From contig PMHI01000140.1 of assembly GCA_003156615.1 (NCBI GenBank), positions 4,126 through 14,157 of the forward strand: 10,032 nucleotides of DNA, given 5' to 3'. This document shows positions 1 to 7,132 of the stretch, in pieces. The translations under genes and the position numbers were made by a program. The notes under the pieces were generated by a model that was not told the origin of the DNA, did not search any database, and saw only the letters and a program-made list of their open reading frames with translations. The stretch comes from Acidobacteriaceae bacterium. Its GTDB lineage: Bacteria; Acidobacteriota; Terriglobia; Terriglobales; SbA1. Each line of letters opens with the position of its first letter. Within the stretch, counting starts at the first letter, position 1.

Positions 1-400
1 CCAGGTACAGATCGTCGCTGCCGTCGGAGTAGTGATAGCTTTCGAGGGCTACCTTAACGGATTCGCCTCCCTCAACCGCTCTTTGCTCGGTCCAATGAAA
101 ACGAATCGGCGGCCTCCCCAGCAGGGCAATCACTTCTTCGCCCGTCATACCCGATTGAATTGCCTTGAGGTCCTGATAGGTGAGCGGCTTCTCATTCCGC
201 CGGGTCAGTTGGGCGCTCCGATCCCGCTGGCGTGCATGGGCGACGGTATAGCCGATGAAGAGCAGGACGGGCAGCAGCGCCACTACATAGACCCACAGAC
301 CACGCTTGGCAAAGAAGGTCTTCTTCATCTCCAGCCGGATCACCGAGCGGATCTGCGCCCACCAGAGCCCTGGAATCGGCCTGGTCTTGCGTTCGGTCAT
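1..400 (-). CDS. ABC-2 type permease with BamE/SmpA-like domain, partial (3' end beyond the window)
   Basis: The frame is open from ATG at 400 to the window edge, giving 133 residues. It begins with a cytoplasmic, basic amphipathic stretch, then one clear membrane helix at about residues 35-54 ([18 protein letters not shown]). This is followed by an extracytoplasmic segment (about 74-133) that includes [15 protein letters not shown] and later Y-H-Y-S-D-G...LYL. That pattern resembles the SmpA/OmlA/BamE fold (GMT..EV..LLG.P, then Y.Y....LY). The remaining permease helices would lie outside the window, so the permease call rests on the first helix, the position after an ABC ATPase and the ATPase-permease repeat pattern of the locus. 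The start codon overlaps the ATPase stop as ATGA (397-400), which suggests translational coupling. A GAGG at 408-411 lies 7 bases upstream of the ATG. The BamE-like match is by eye only. Confidence 0.72.
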   Translation of the reverse strand, partial: MTERKTRPIPGLWWAQIRSVIRLEMKKTFFAKRGLWVYVVALLPVLLFIGYTVAHARQRDRSAQLTRRNEKPLTYQDLKAIQSGMTGEEVIALLGRPPIRFHWTEQRAVEGGESVKVALESYHYSDGSDDLYL

Positions 401-1335
401 CGAACAACCTCATCGTTGCCGATCAGATACTCGTAAACGGAATTCACATCGTCGTCGGCGGGAGCGACCGATTCGATCTCAATCCCGTGCAACGCGATCT
501 GGTTCAGCATGAGATATAGACCGTCGGCATCGCGCGTCTTAACCAGCACGCCGCGCTCGTCAGGGTGAATCGATATGGCGATGGTCTGGTTCGACTCCAT
601 CGTTTTGGCGGCGAGTTCGCGCGGACGGTTGCAGCGGATGAGGATCTGTGCGGGATGTTCCTGGATTTCGCCGCGCAGGCTCTGAATCTGGCCTTCGGCC
701 ACGACGTAGCCGTTGCTCAGCAGGATCACCTGATCGGAAATCACATCGACTTCGTGCAAAATGTGGCTGGAGATGATCACGTAGCAACCTTGCACCGCCG
801 CTGCTCGAAACAGTGCGATCATCTCCGCGCGCGCCAGCGGGTCCAGTCCGTTTAGAGGTTCGTCGAGCACCAGCACTCGTGGATCGTGCGCCAAGGCTTG
901 TGCCAGGCGGATTCGCTGCCGCATCCCTTTGCTATAGCCGGCGACATCGCGCTCGGCGGCATCGACCAGGTTGACGCGCTCGATGGCCCGCCAGGCGAGT
1001 TGAGCGGCGCTTTCCGAATCTCGGCCTCCCAGCCGGAGATAGGAATACACAAACTGATATCCCGTGAGGCCCTTGGGAAAGGCGTCAAACTGCGTGCAAT
1101 AGCCGAGGATATTGAAGAGCGCTTGCGGTTCGTCGGTGCGGTATCCCAGCACATCGATGCGCCCCCGCGAGGGCCGTACCAAGCCGGTCAGCAAATTCAT
1201 CAGGGTAGTTTTGCCCGAACCATTTGGCCCCACCAAACTCGTGATTCCAGCGGGAATCGAGAGATTCACACGGTTCACACCCAAAATCTCGCCGTAGAAC
1301 TTCGAAACGTTTTCTAGAACGATGCGGTCGTTCAT
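397..1335 (-). CDS. ABC transporter ATP-binding protein (ATPase 2, ABC-2 exporter type)
   Basis: This 312-residue protein hydrolyses ATP to drive an ABC-2 type transporter on the cytoplasmic face of the membrane. Visible motifs are Walker [10 protein letters not shown] (36-44), Q-loop glutamine (Q82 in YCTQFD), signature YSKGMRQR (134-141) in place of LSGGQ, Walker B VLVLDEP (154-160), D-loop NGLDP (162-166) and switch histidine H191 in SSHILHEVD. The ABC domain covers about residues 4-220. The last 90 residues form the C-terminal extension common in drug and polysaccharide exporter ATPases, ending near VNSVYEYLI. An AGGAGG at 1341-1346 lies 5 bases before ATG 1335, so the start is well supported. 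The gene follows permease 1 by 34 bases and overlaps the start of permease 2 by 4 bases, so its partner is most likely permease 2. The substrate cannot be read from the sequence. Confidence 0.95.
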   Translation of the reverse strand: MNDRIVLENVSKFYGEILGVNRVNLSIPAGITSLVGPNGSGKTTLMNLLTGLVRPSRGRIDVLGYRTDEPQALFNILGYCTQFDAFPKGLTGYQFVYSYLRLGGRDSESAAQLAWRAIERVNLVDAAERDVAGYSKGMRQRIRLAQALAHDPRVLVLDEPLNGLDPLARAEMIALFRAAAVQGCYVIISSHILHEVDVISDQVILLSNGYVVAEGQIQSLRGEIQEHPAQILIRCNRPRELAAKTMESNQTIAISIHPDERGVLVKTRDADGLYLMLNQIALHGIEIESVAPADDDVNSVYEYLIGNDEVVR

Positions 1336-1340
1336 CGGGC

Positions 1341-1346
1341 CCTCCT
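1341..1346 (-). promoter_or_regulatory. Ribosome binding site of ABC ATPase 2
   Basis: A perfect AGGAGG on the minus strand lies 5 bases before the ATG at 1335. It fixes the start of the ATPase 2 gene. Confidence 0.8.
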
Positions 1347-1369
1347 GTGCATGCGACCGCGCGCGCGCT

Positions 1370-2230
1370 TCATTGGATCACCTCGTAGGCGCGCACCTTG
1401 CGCACGAGCAGGGCGAGGCAGAGGGCGCAGTAGACTAGGATCGCGATCCAAGCCTGAAGGACGGGCATCGCACGCTCGGCTTCAATTCCGAAAAGGGAGG
1501 TCCAAACCGTTGCCATCAAATACACAATGTTGAGGAAGTCTCCCAATTGCGTGCGCATTACGTTGTTGACGGCTTGCGCGAAACCGGCGCCAAAGAATAG
1601 AACCCCCAGCAGTATGGCGCCGGCCACGATTCTCCATTTCACCCACGCCGAGAGCGCCATCGCGAGCAGCGACAGAAATACGATCCACAGCAGGAAAGAA
1701 ACGACCAGGCTACCGGCGATCCAGAGGTGATCCCACGCCCAAGCGGGACCCGCCAAGACCGCCTGCACGGCGAAAAGAACGAGGCCAGGAATCCATGTCA
1801 CCTGCGAAAGCAGGATCGCCAGCACCGACGACTTGCCCACAACATATTCCACCCGCGAGAAAGGGCGGCAAAAATACAGCGGTAGCGCTCCATTTGCGAC
1901 ATCCGGTGAAATCAGACCGGGCCCCGTAACCGCGGTCAGGAGAAACACCAGCACTCCCTGCACGTTTACGAAGTAGAAGAAGAACTTGCTGTCGATGACC
2001 ATAAACCGGCTGGCGGTTCCGCCGAATGCCTCAAGAAAGCTCAAGTTGTGGGCCAGGTAGATTGCGCATAAACAGACCACCGGATAAAAGAAGCAGAGGA
2101 CAAACAGTCCCGTTTGGAACTTCGAGCGAAAGAGGTTTCTCCGTGAATAACGAAACAGCACCCGGCAGCGCGACCATGCGGGAGTCAGGGTTCCCGAGTA
2201 CGACGCGTAGCTGCGCCTATAGACCGCCAT
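1370..2230 (-). CDS. ABC-2 type transporter permease (permease 1)
   Basis: This is a 286-residue polytopic inner-membrane protein. After a basic amphipathic N-terminus (about residues 1-38) six hydrophobic segments can be seen, at roughly 41-61 ([20 protein letters not shown]), 83-107, 133-160, 170-197, 201-222 and 258-279. This matches the six-helix ABC-2 permease plan. Residues around 108-125 ([19 protein letters not shown]) match the loop seen in ABC-2 permeases, where a ...G.l.l.l..P.sR..y..gK pattern is common. The frame is open to a TTG at 2233, but a GGGAGGG at 2234-2240 would be too close to that codon, so I chose ATG 2230. The gene lies 23 bases after ATPase 1, its most likely motor subunit. 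Cargo is unknown. Confidence 0.9.
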   Translation of the reverse strand: MAVYRRSYASYSGTLTPAWSRCRVLFRYSRRNLFRSKFQTGLFVLCFFYPVVCLCAIYLAHNLSFLEAFGGTASRFMVIDSKFFFYFVNVQGVLVFLLTAVTGPGLISPDVANGALPLYFCRPFSRVEYVVGKSSVLAILLSQVTWIPGLVLFAVQAVLAGPAWAWDHLWIAGSLVVSFLLWIVFLSLLAMALSAWVKWRIVAGAILLGVLFFGAGFAQAVNNVMRTQLGDFLNIVYLMATVWTSLFGIEAERAMPVLQAWIAILVYCALCLALLVRKVRAYEVIQ

Positions 2231-2253
2231 CAACCCTCCCTAGCCTGCAATTC

Positions 2254-3225
2254 TCAATTTTCCATCGCTTTCATGAAAATATCCTCGAGCGTGTCGCGCC
2301 TGAAATTAAGACGGCGGATGCGAACGTCGCGCTCCGCCGCCAGGCGATAGATGTCGCGAACCTCAATTCCATCCGCAAGAATCATCTTCATGTGGTTCGC
2401 CGTGACCGCGCATTCGCAGCCCAGTCTCTCGATCGCTTCGGTGAAGTCGCCATTTGCCCCGTAAGTTTCCAGCTCCAGAAATCGTTTGTTCGCGCGCCGC
2501 TCTTCTTCCAGGTTCGAGTAGTGAGCGATTCGTCCTTGCTTCAAGATCAGCACCTCATCGCACGTGTCTTCCACATCGCGCAGCAGGTGCGAGCACAGAA
2601 CAATGCGCAGTTCGTTGCCGTCGCGGATTTCGCGGATCATGCGGATCATGCGCTGGCGAGCCACGGGATCGAGACCGTTCGTCGGCTCATCGAGAATCAG
2701 CAGCTTGGGTCCATGAACGATCGCCTGCGCCAACTTGGCCAGCTGCTTCATCCCCAGGGAATACGTTCCCAGCTTGCGATAACGCGCTTCTGCCAGTCCC
2801 ACGTAGAACAGTGCCTCGTGCGCCCGCTCGAGCGCCGCGGAAGGAGGCAGGCCCGAGAGTTCCGCCATCATGCAAACGAATGAGACCGCGCTCATTTGCG
2901 AGATGAACGCATCGTTTTCCGGCATGTAACCAACCAGACTGCGGATTTGCCTGGTTTCCCTCCGGATGTCGTGGCCAAACACCTGCGCCGAACCCCGGGA
3001 GGGCTGGCAGAAGCCGAGCAGAGTATTGATCAGAGTAGACTTGCCCGCGCCATTTGGACCTAGCAGTCCGATTGCGCGCCCGCGCAAAGAACATGTGAGA
3101 TCCCGCAGGATTTCGCGGCGGCCAAACTGAACCGATAGATCATGGAGTTCGACGAGTGGCGTCCGCAGAGCGGCAGACGGAGTTTGCTCATGCTCGACGC
3201 CTGCGGCTCCGCGTTGTATCGCCAT
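2254..3225 (-). CDS. ABC transporter ATP-binding protein (ATPase 1, ABC-2 exporter type)
   Basis: This 323-residue ABC ATPase is the energising subunit for the neighbouring permease 1. Motifs are Walker [10 protein letters not shown] (56-64), a Q-loop region GYMPEND (99-105) with glutamate E103 where glutamine is usual, signature YSLGMKQ (155-161), Walker B LLILDEP (175-181), D-loop NGLDP (183-187) and switch histidine H213 in CSHLLRDVE. The C-terminal domain ends in [11 protein letters not shown], a typical tail for ABC-2 exporter ATPases. The frame is open to ATG 3333, but that start would lie inside the preceding gene, which ends at 3242. I therefore chose ATG 3225: it follows that stop by 16 bases, has GGAG at 3229-3232, and puts the ABC domain at a normal distance from the N-terminus. 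The GGAG spacing is short (3 bases). Confidence 0.94.
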   Translation of the reverse strand: MAIQRGAAGVEHEQTPSAALRTPLVELHDLSVQFGRREILRDLTCSLRGRAIGLLGPNGAGKSTLINTLLGFCQPSRGSAQVFGHDIRRETRQIRSLVGYMPENDAFISQMSAVSFVCMMAELSGLPPSAALERAHEALFYVGLAEARYRKLGTYSLGMKQLAKLAQAIVHGPKLLILDEPTNGLDPVARQRMIRMIREIRDGNELRIVLCSHLLRDVEDTCDEVLILKQGRIAHYSNLEEERRANKRFLELETYGANGDFTEAIERLGCECAVTANHMKMILADGIEVRDIYRLAAERDVRIRRLNFRRDTLEDIFMKAMEN

Positions 3226-3241
3226 ATTCTCCAAAACACGT

Positions 3242-5884
3242 TCACTGAGACTGCGGTCGGGGTGCGCGATTGCTTGAATTGGCCGAATTGCTAAGGGTTC
3301 TGCCCAACAGCATCTGGGGCAAGAAAGGCCCATTATGGCCCATCGTCAGCAGAGTGCCTAGGTCGAATCCCATAAAGCCGGTATTGCTCGCAACCACGAT
3401 TCGATCGGGCTTGCCGTAGGCATAAATCAGGCCCGGTGCGGAGTTCGCTGTCAGCACATCGATCGATTGCCTCTGCTGTGACGTCAGCGCTCCGCTCGAT
3501 TTCAGTTGCTCCGCAATGGGGCCGATCACCGGCCCGATATTGTGATAGAAGATCGCGGAGAAGTTCGTGTATCCATCGCTGGGTAGAAGCGCTTGAAATG
3601 CCGGTGCATGCGTCAGCGTATAGCCAGCCTGGCGATCTTGAATGGCGCGCGCGAGTGTGCCGCGATCGGGTGCGGCAATCAGATAACTGTCCACGAACGT
3701 GTAGTCGACCTCTGCATTCGCGACCTGCAAGTTGCTGATCACAAAGTAAGTCTGCGAGCCGACCTGTCGCTTCGCGAGCTCGAGGGAGCGGCCTTGCGCC
3801 GAACCCTCGCGATTGTAAGTGTCCACCAGTTTCGCGATGGTCGCCTGCAGCGTCGCCGGATCATACACTTCCAATATCAGCTTCCACCGCGGTGTCGGCA
3901 ACATGGGGCCGTCGAAGGCCATGGTCACTTCGCCACCGAGCGGAGCCGCAAGGTCGTCCAGCATGTTAACCCCTGTCTTCGCCTCGAATTCCGAAAGATG
4001 ATGGCTGAAGTTCGCATCGCCGGTCCCTATCATCTGGAAGAGTCCTTCCATGATGCTCCTCGGATTTCGCATGACCGCTGACGTCACCATACTGGCCTCG
4101 GGCGAAACAAATTCCAACGAGCCCATGGAAGCCGGCGCGGCCAGCCACGATGCCACTCCCTGGCGTTCAGAAGCGAACGTCAGGTCGGCACGATTGTCGG
4201 TCTTGCCGCCAACTTCGCGGTGTTCTATCGTCAGGTATCTGACGTCTCCGATCCCTGGCGGCAGTTCGTGGTTGCTACCGTTTTGTACGTTGCCCGCGAC
4301 GATTTGTTCCATGTCCGCACACAAAAGCCATCCCGCCCCCTCCTGGTAGGAGCGAACAATCTGCTGGTAGAGCGGTGTTTCGGCAAAATGACCGGCGCTC
4401 AATTGTTGCACCCGGGCCGCCGCGCGCTGCAGTTCGGCGGCATCCGAGCTCGCCATCAATAAGTCATCCTTGATATAGACAAGGAGTGCCTGTCCGTTCG
4501 CCGAGGAGACTGCCCACGGACTGCGAGCCATCTGCAGAGCGGATTGCGACCCTTTCGAACTGAGCTGCCGGTTTTCCTTTTTCAGAAAGGATTCCAGCCC
4601 CGGTTGGCGCACCCTGGCGAGCAGGATCGGTGCCCCATAGGTCGCGCCGTTCCTCCCCACGGCGACTACGATCTCGTCGCCCAGATAGCTACTGAAAGTC
4701 TTTAATTGATCCACTACGTCCTCGATCTTTGGTCCGCTACCCTTTTGCTGCTGCTGCCACCAGTGGCGCAGCGCCGGGCTCTGCCGCAAGCGGTCCTCGA
4801 AGATCTGACTGGCCTCCCCTAGAGTAGACGCGAGATTCGGAATTGCCACGTAGACCACGGTGTCATCCGGAACGTACGACACCAGGTCGGAACTGTAGCG
4901 CAGGCCCGGTGCCGGAATCGCCGCAAACCGTTTCTCGAGGACAGCAAAGTCTCCCAGCAAGGCAAGGTATTTCGCTGCGTTCCTGCTCCAGGCGATTTCG
5001 TCTTGAATGGGATTTGTCGAGACACTGGCGCTTGAAGTCACCTCGTCCCCGGCGTGCAGTTCGCTCGTCCGCTCGCCGTAGTCCACTCGCACTGCACCCT
5101 CGATCACGGCCACACGCGAGCCTTTGATGCCGCGATTGACCGAGAAAATCGTCCCCTTCACCGAGACCAGGCAATCGCCGGTCGCCACATAGAGCCGACC
5201 TGTACGCTGCTTCGCCGCTTGAACAATCACTTGGCCGCCATCCAGATGAATCGTCGTGCCCTTCCATTCGCGCGCGAGCGAAATGTCGGCCCGCTCCCCC
5301 ATCTCAACCAGCGAACCGTCGACCAGCCGCACCACCGCACTCGCTCCTTTGGCTGTTCGGATCTCATCTCCGCTCCAGATCTCATATCCCGCCGGAACGA
5401 TATGCACCGTGTCACCCTTCACGGCATAGAGGGAACCATCCACATTCTGAACCACGCCGCGAACCCCTGGTTGCCCTGGGAAGATGCCCCGGGAGAGCGC
5501 GAGCGCAACCAACGCAACCGCGGCCACCGCGGTTGCCGCCATCGCCCACCGCCATACCGGCGAATGGCCCCGCTTTATTTCTGGCCGCCAAACGGCTTGC
5601 TGTTCGCCGTTGCGGGCGCGCTCCACGGCGTGCCGGCACGCGACACAGGCGTGCACGTGGTCCTCGAGCAACAGAAGCCGTGCTCCTGCCAGTTGTTTCC
5701 CCAGGTATTGCGGAATGAGTGCCTGAAAATCTTCACAGCTGCGCAACTTGTGCGGGCTGGCGTCCGCCACTGGCGTTCCGGCAATGGAGCTCCAGACGCG
5801 CCCGGCCGCCTGGGCAACCACCTTGTCATCCACTTGTTCGTTGCGAATCGCCGACAGCAAACGGTCGAATTTCTCGTTCTTCAT
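3242..5884 (-). CDS. Zinc-finger anti-sigma / FecR-domain membrane protein with duplicated DUF3352-like ectodomain
   Basis: This 880-residue single-pass membrane protein is a likely anti-sigma regulator and envelope sensor. Order of parts: a cytoplasmic zinc-binding anti-sigma domain (about 1-95) with C50 and H76-x3-C80-x2-C83; one membrane helix (about 112-131, [20 protein letters not shown]); then a periplasmic FecR domain (about 165-265) with [20 protein letters not shown] and the strand GTIFSVNRG. The remainder (about 330-840) holds two copies of one module. Copy 1 starts [20 protein letters not shown] (339-358) and copy 2 begins near [14 protein letters not shown] (594-607). Each contains an LG(D/G)E(I/V) strand (401 and 649) and a (D)[14 protein letters not shown] / [14 protein letters not shown] block (474 and 734). 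The module reminds me of DUF3352. GGAG seven bases before ATG 5884 supports the start. The gene follows the sigma factor and the small membrane protein and overlaps the latter by 59 bases. The anti-sigma role is inferred from the zinc finger and the position. Confidence 0.9.
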   Translation of the reverse strand: MKNEKFDRLLSAIRNEQVDDKVVAQAAGRVWSSIAGTPVADASPHKLRSCEDFQALIPQYLGKQLAGARLLLLEDHVHACVACRHAVERARNGEQQAVWRPEIKRGHSPVWRWAMAATAVAAVALVALALSRGIFPGQPGVRGVVQNVDGSLYAVKGDTVHIVPAGYEIWSGDEIRTAKGASAVVRLVDGSLVEMGERADISLAREWKGTTIHLDGGQVIVQAAKQRTGRLYVATGDCLVSVKGTIFSVNRGIKGSRVAVIEGAVRVDYGERTSELHAGDEVTSSASVSTNPIQDEIAWSRNAAKYLALLGDFAVLEKRFAAIPAPGLRYSSDLVSYVPDDTVVYVAIPNLASTLGEASQIFEDRLRQSPALRHWWQQQQKGSGPKIEDVVDQLKTFSSYLGDEIVVAVGRNGATYGAPILLARVRQPGLESFLKKENRQLSSKGSQSALQMARSPWAVSSANGQALLVYIKDDLLMASSDAAELQRAAARVQQLSAGHFAETPLYQQIVRSYQEGAGWLLCADMEQIVAGNVQNGSNHELPPGIGDVRYLTIEHREVGGKTDNRADLTFASERQGVASWLAAPASMGSLEFVSPEASMVTSAVMRNPRSIMEGLFQMIGTGDANFSHHLSEFEAKTGVNMLDDLAAPLGGEVTMAFDGPMLPTPRWKLILEVYDPATLQATIAKLVDTYNREGSAQGRSLELAKRQVGSQTYFVISNLQVANAEVDYTFVDSYLIAAPDRGTLARAIQDRQAGYTLTHAPAFQALLPSDGYTNFSAIFYHNIGPVIGPIAEQLKSSGALTSQQRQSIDVLTANSAPGLIYAYGKPDRIVVASNTGFMGFDLGTLLTMGHNGPFLPQMLLGRTLSNSANSSNRAPRPQSQ

Positions 5885-6074
5885 GACTTGTCTCCTCTAA
5901 GTTGCGCTCGCGTTTCGAAGCTCCGCCTACGAGCGAGATGGCAATGTAGGCGGCAATTCCGGCCACGCCCCAGACGACGGCGTGGCCGGTGACGGCACCG
6001 ATGGTCGCGCCCATGACGGCCCCGAGTGCCACCGACAGGCCGAGCGATCGGGCGTGGTTAAGTTCCTCTGGCAT
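5826..6074 (-). CDS. Small two-helix membrane protein of unknown function (82 residues)
   Basis: I do not recognise a named family. The protein has a short charged N-terminus (MPEELNHARS), then two small-residue-rich hydrophobic segments at about 11-30 and 33-51 (glycine- and alanine-rich, GAVMGATIGAVTG, then WGVAGIAAYIAISLVGG). It ends in a very charged tail rich in Arg and Glu (53-70). The glycine spacing suggests a glycine-zipper-like helical hairpin. An AGGAGG at 6081-6086 sits 6 bases before ATG 6074, which strongly supports translation. The gene starts 16 bases after the sigma factor stop, and its last 59 bases overlap the start of the FecR-type gene, so the downstream gene may be translationally coupled. 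A role as accessory membrane component of the sigma/anti-sigma unit is possible but unproven. Confidence 0.75.
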   Translation of the reverse strand: MPEELNHARSLGLSVALGAVMGATIGAVTGHAVVWGVAGIAAYIAISLVGGASKRERNLEETSHEEREIRPFAVGDSQRTSG

Positions 6075-6080
6075 GGGATA

Positions 6081-6086
6081 CCTCCT
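6081..6086 (-). promoter_or_regulatory. Ribosome binding site of the 82-residue membrane protein
   Basis: AGGAGG on the minus strand is followed by a 6-base spacer and ATG 6074. It identifies this start inside a much longer open frame, which would otherwise read into the sigma gene. Confidence 0.8.
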
Positions 6087-6090
6087 AAAA

Positions 6091-6681
6091 TCAGCCGTTC
6101 GTTGAACCGGAATACGAACGAAAATACGGAAGAAGCTCCTTGCGAAGCTGTTGCCGGGTACGATGGACAATGACCGCCACCAGTACCTGGGAAATGCCAA
6201 GCATCTGCGCAATCTGCGGATTGCTGAACCCTTCGAGGAAGCGCAAGGCGAAGATCTCCGCCGGCCTCGGCTTAAGTTGAGCGAGGGCCCGCCCCAAGGC
6301 CTGCCGCAGCTCTGGCATGAGATCGCCCGCATCGTGCGCTGCCATCTCCTCGGGCAGAACCGGCAGTTCGACCGCCGGGTTGGCCTTTCGCCACCGCATG
6401 ACATCCAGCGCCGCATTGATGGCGGCCCGTCGTAAATAGCTTTCCTGATTCTCAACCGTCTCTTCGACCGCATCAGCGTTCGCTCCCCGGCGTGCGAGCC
6501 GCAGAAAGACTGTCTGCAACACGTCCTCCGCATCCGCTGCGTTGCCCGTAATCCGGTACGCTGTGCGGAACACCAGACCGTGGTGCGCCCGAAAAGTCCG
6601 TTCGAGTTCGTCAGAGATCGCTATCGCCGACTCCTCAACCAATACGCTTGGCAGGGTACGCCTCCTGTCACTCTCTTTCAT
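6091..6681 (-). CDS. ECF-type RNA polymerase sigma-70 factor
   Basis: This 196-residue extracytoplasmic-function sigma factor has only regions 2 and 4, the size usual for the family. Region 2 spans about 27-95: FRAHHGLVFRTAYRITG (30-46) and the core-binding DAEDVLQTVFLRLAR (50-64), then SYLRRAAINAALDVMRWRK (81-99). Region 4 spans about 127-181: LKPRPAEIFALRFLEGFSN (136-154) and the helix-turn-helix PQIAQMLGISQVLVAVIVHR (155-174). The recognition-helix segment is odd: where most ECF factors have a (T/S)VKSR-like polar stretch, this has VLVAVIV. It is the first gene of the minus-strand block and is followed by a zinc-finger anti-sigma candidate, the usual arrangement for ECF regulation. ATG 6681 was chosen as the only ATG before region 2. 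No Shine-Dalgarno sequence precedes it, and an AGGAGG lies inside the gene at 6661-6666. Confidence 0.93.
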   Translation of the reverse strand: MKESDRRRTLPSVLVEESAIAISDELERTFRAHHGLVFRTAYRITGNAADAEDVLQTVFLRLARRGANADAVEETVENQESYLRRAAINAALDVMRWRKANPAVELPVLPEEMAAHDAGDLMPELRQALGRALAQLKPRPAEIFALRFLEGFSNPQIAQMLGISQVLVAVIVHRTRQQLRKELLPYFRSYSGSTNG

Positions 6682-6688
6682 AACTAAA

Positions 6689-6720
6689 GACGGCTGCCGC
6701 CCTGGATTATTACAGCCGTC
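6689..6720. repeat. Inverted repeat bracketing the sigma-operon -10 candidate
   Basis: GACGGCTG (6689-6696) and CAGCCGTC (6713-6720) are perfect 8-bp inverted arms with a 16-base spacer. The spacer contains the TAATAAT-like -10 candidate of the sigma gene. It could be a dyad operator or, if transcribed, a hairpin directly before the start codon. On the minus strand the right-hand arm is followed only by TTTAGTT, a poor terminator tail. Confidence 0.55.
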
Positions 6721-6736
6721 CCTCGCTAAAAGTCAC
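6706..6736 (-). promoter_or_regulatory. Candidate promoter of the sigma-factor operon
   Basis: On the minus strand GTGACT (6736-6731, sharing TGAC with TTGACA) is followed 18 bases later by TAATAAT (6712-6706), preceded by TG. This would start transcription near 6699 and leave a leader of only about 18 bases before ATG 6681. The match is to a housekeeping-type consensus and was made by eye. Confidence 0.35.
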
Positions 6737-6748
6737 AGCAGACGGTTT

Positions 6749-6784
6749 GCCGGACAAGTCGAAGAGAAACTCACTCTGTCCGGC
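6749..6784. repeat. Second inverted repeat in the divergent region
   Basis: GCCGGACA (6749-6756) and TGTCCGGC (6777-6784) are perfect 8-bp inverted arms with a 20-base spacer. It lies just upstream of the candidate -35 of the sigma operon, a position suitable for a regulator site. There is no T-tract on either side, so an intrinsic terminator is unlikely. Confidence 0.45.
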
Positions 6785-7115
6785 GGCTGCACTGCGGTTG
6801 CCGCTGCTTTTACACTTTGCCGAGTTCGCACAGAAGGGCTGCAGAGATGTTGCTTCTTTTCAGGTCTATACAAAGGAGTTCGCGTCGCAGTGGTTGGAGC
6901 AAGACGAGCCCCTGCAAGAACAGCCACGGTACTGCGCCAGCATGCGATCGACGTCGTGGCCCCGCAAAATGGCGCACTCGCTGTGAGCGTTATGTGTCTC
7001 TCCGAGCGGCCACCACCAGATCCCACGCGTTGTCTCGCACCCTCCCCGACCAAATGACCGACGACCCAAAGCGCTCTGTGTTTCCTTTCGGTTCGAGCGC
7101 GCCGCTGATCCGTGG

Positions 7116-7124
7116 TGATATTCT
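7116..7124 (+). promoter_or_regulatory. Weak extended -10-like element before the helicase gene
   Basis: TG-A-TATTCT resembles an extended -10 (TGnTATAAT) with two mismatches and would place the transcript start within a few bases of ATG 7133. No good -35 is seen at the usual distance. Confidence 0.2.
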
Positions 7125-7132
7125 GAGCCGCG

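Larger units (their letters stand above)
6682..7132. other. Divergent intergenic region between the sigma operon and the helicase-nuclease
   Basis: These 451 bases separate two genes that read away from each other, so they should hold both promoters. Open frames exist on both strands but their translations have low complexity, lack recognisable motifs and have no good ribosome binding site, so I call no gene here. The supported content is two perfect 8-bp inverted repeats (6689-6720 and 6749-6784), a candidate promoter for the minus strand around 6706-6736, and a weak extended -10-like element just before the helicase start. In bases 6820-7110 I see nothing I can name. Confidence 0.7.

Noticed and set aside
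134..141. Non-LSGGQ signature motifs in both ABC ATPases (residues 134-141 of ATPase 2, 155-161 of ATPase 1) as a possible defect
   Set aside because: YS(K/L)GM(R/K)Q is common in functional ABC-2 exporter ATPases, and all other catalytic motifs are intact. The coordinates given here are residue numbers.
2632..2649. Tandem 9-base repeat (GCGGATCAT twice)
   Set aside because: It encodes the repeated Met-Ile-Arg of an ordinary helix in ATPase 1, with no sign of a functional DNA repeat.
2026..2883. 285-residue plus-strand open frame opposite permease 1 and ATPase 1
   Set aside because: It spans the junction of two well-supported minus-strand genes and its translation has no coherent hydrophobic core or motif.
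3226..3333. Upstream ATG 3333 as start of ABC ATPase 1
   Set aside because: It would add 36 residues inside the end of the FecR-type gene with no family similarity. ATG 3225 follows the preceding stop and has a GGAG.
5054..5992. 312-residue plus-strand open frame opposite the FecR-type gene
   Set aside because: It lies fully antisense to a gene with clear domains, lacks recognisable motifs, has odd composition (His, Arg, Pro rich) and fits the long shadow frames expected in GC-rich DNA.
6789..6812. Terminator-like hairpin on the plus strand (GCGG-TTG-CCGC core followed by TTTTA)
   Set aside because: The stem is short and bulged, and no plus-strand gene ends upstream of it in this window.
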